Positions 5,056 to 5,823 of a DNA stretch of 5,823 bases are shown in pieces. Source of the DNA: Pseudomonadota bacterium (lineage in GTDB: Bacteria; Pseudomonadota; Gammaproteobacteria; UBA5335); assembly GCA_002862965.1 (NCBI GenBank), contig PKCW01000173.1:1-5823 (forward strand), given 5' to 3'. A program made the position numbers and the translations under genes. Positions within the stretch are counted from its first letter, which is position 1; each line of letters starts with the position of its first letter. A model generated the notes under the pieces. The model did not search any database. It was not told the origin of the DNA and saw only the letters and a list, made by a program, of their open reading frames with translations.

Positions 5056-5823
5056 TCGATCAGGCCGACTTCGCCCGCGCGCTGCTCGATCCCGAGCGGC
5101 TGCCGCCGGCCGATCTGCGCACCTGGAACGGCTCGGACCCGACCGCGCGTCTCGCGGTCTACCGCAACAACGTCATGGTCTCGCTGCTGGGCGTGCTGAC
5201 CGACGCCTTTCCGGTCACGCGCGAACTGGTCGGCGAGGCGTTCTTCCGCGCCATGGGCCAGTGCTTCGTGCGCGCGCAGCCGCCGCAGAGCCCGGTCATG
5301 GCCGAGTACGGCGGCGGGTTTGCCGATTTCATCGCGGGCTTCGTCCCGGCCCGGACGCTGCCCTACCTGCCGGATGTCGCGCGCCTGGAGTGGCTGCGCC
5401 TGGTGGCGCTGCACGCTGCCGATGCCGAGCTGCTGGCCGCCGAGCGCATCGCGGCCCTCTTGGCCGAGCAGCCGGACCTCGCCGGCTGGCGTCTGCGCCT
5501 GCATCCCTCGTTCGCCGTGCTGCGCTCCGACTACGCCGCCGTCTCGATCTGGGCGGCGCATCAGGGCGCCGGGGAGCTGGCCGCGCTCGATCCGGATCAG
5601 GGCGAGAGCGCCTGGATCGTGCGCCCGGACCTGGAAGTGGTGGTGATCCCGGTCGACCCCGCCGCGGGTGCATTCGCTGCCGCCCTGCTCGAAGGGCTAC
5701 CGCTCGCCGCCGCCATCGCGGCCGTGCACGAGGCGGGGCTGCACCTCGATCTGCCGGCCACGCTGGCCGGCCTGATCCGCGCCCGCGCGCTCGTTTCCCT
5801 CGATCCGCCTGGAGAGACCGCCG
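5052..5823 (+). CDS. bufC: DUF2063 MNIO partner protein (BufC), 3' end cut by window edge
   Basis: The frame is open from ATG at 5052 to the window edge: 257 residues and no stop. The family is usually about this long, so only a few residues are probably missing. The start overlaps the bufB stop (ATGA, 5052-5055). The N-terminal part (about 1-95) carries the DUF2063 signature: RLAVYRNNVMVSLLGVL (37-53), then TDAFPVTRELVGEAFF, then SPVMAEYGGGFADFI. LPYLPDVARLEWL follows at the domain end. The C-terminal part (about 140-257) is Ala/Leu-rich and would be the partner or peptide-binding domain. Many databases call DUF2063 a putative DNA-binding domain. Next to a DUF692 enzyme it is instead understood as the partner that presents the precursor peptide, acting like a RiPP recognition element. 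No TM segment or signal peptide is visible, as expected for a cytoplasmic maturation complex. Confidence 0.88.
   Translation, partial: MIDQADFARALLDPERLPPADLRTWNGSDPTARLAVYRNNVMVSLLGVLTDAFPVTRELVGEAFFRAMGQCFVRAQPPQSPVMAEYGGGFADFIAGFVPARTLPYLPDVARLEWLRLVALHAADAELLAAERIAALLAEQPDLAGWRLRLHPSFAVLRSDYAAVSIWAAHQGAGELAALDPDQGESAWIVRPDLEVVVIPVDPAAGAFAAALLEGLPLAAAIAAVHEAGLHLDLPATLAGLIRARALVSLDPPGETA

Overview
The window is GC-rich, densely coding DNA that looks proteobacterial. A beta- or gammaproteobacterium is my inference, from the family mix, the codon use and the strong Shine-Dalgarno sites; nothing in it fixes a genus. It holds seven protein genes and no tRNA, rRNA, CRISPR array or intact insertion sequence. 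The genes at both ends are cut by the window edges.

Layout, left to right. (1) Bases 1-740, minus strand: a membrane-anchored Mrr-type restriction endonuclease, missing its C-terminus. Its base composition is visibly less GC-rich than the rest. (2) 741-1036: non-coding, with a 16-bp palindrome made of three tandem GATC sites. (3) 1037-1795, minus: a HAD subfamily IIA phosphatase of the LHPP/HDHD2 type, in which the second Asp of motif I is Gly. (4) 1796-2150: divergent non-coding region with a 14-bp perfect inverted repeat. (5) 2151-2564, plus: a small YccU-type CoA-binding protein. (6) 2565-2683: short convergent spacer with a long imperfect hairpin. (7) 2684-3535, minus: YghU, a glutathione-dependent disulfide-bond oxidoreductase. 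(8) 3536-3823: divergent control region with a 10-bp perfect inverted repeat and two AAATTTCC repeats. (9) 3824 to the right edge, plus: a three-gene operon.

That operon is the most interesting part. It encodes a short secreted peptide with four cysteines (DUF2282), then a DUF692 enzyme of the multinuclear non-heme iron oxidase (MNIO) family, then a DUF2063 protein joined by an ATGA start-stop overlap. This is the architecture of a bufferin (buf) RiPP system. In the characterised members, the MNIO and its DUF2063 partner convert core cysteines of the precursor to sulfur-containing heterocycles, and the exported product binds copper. The window therefore most likely carries a copper-buffering metallophore pathway. 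Its neighbour yghU, transcribed away from it, also handles thiols. A shared regulatory logic is possible but is only inference.
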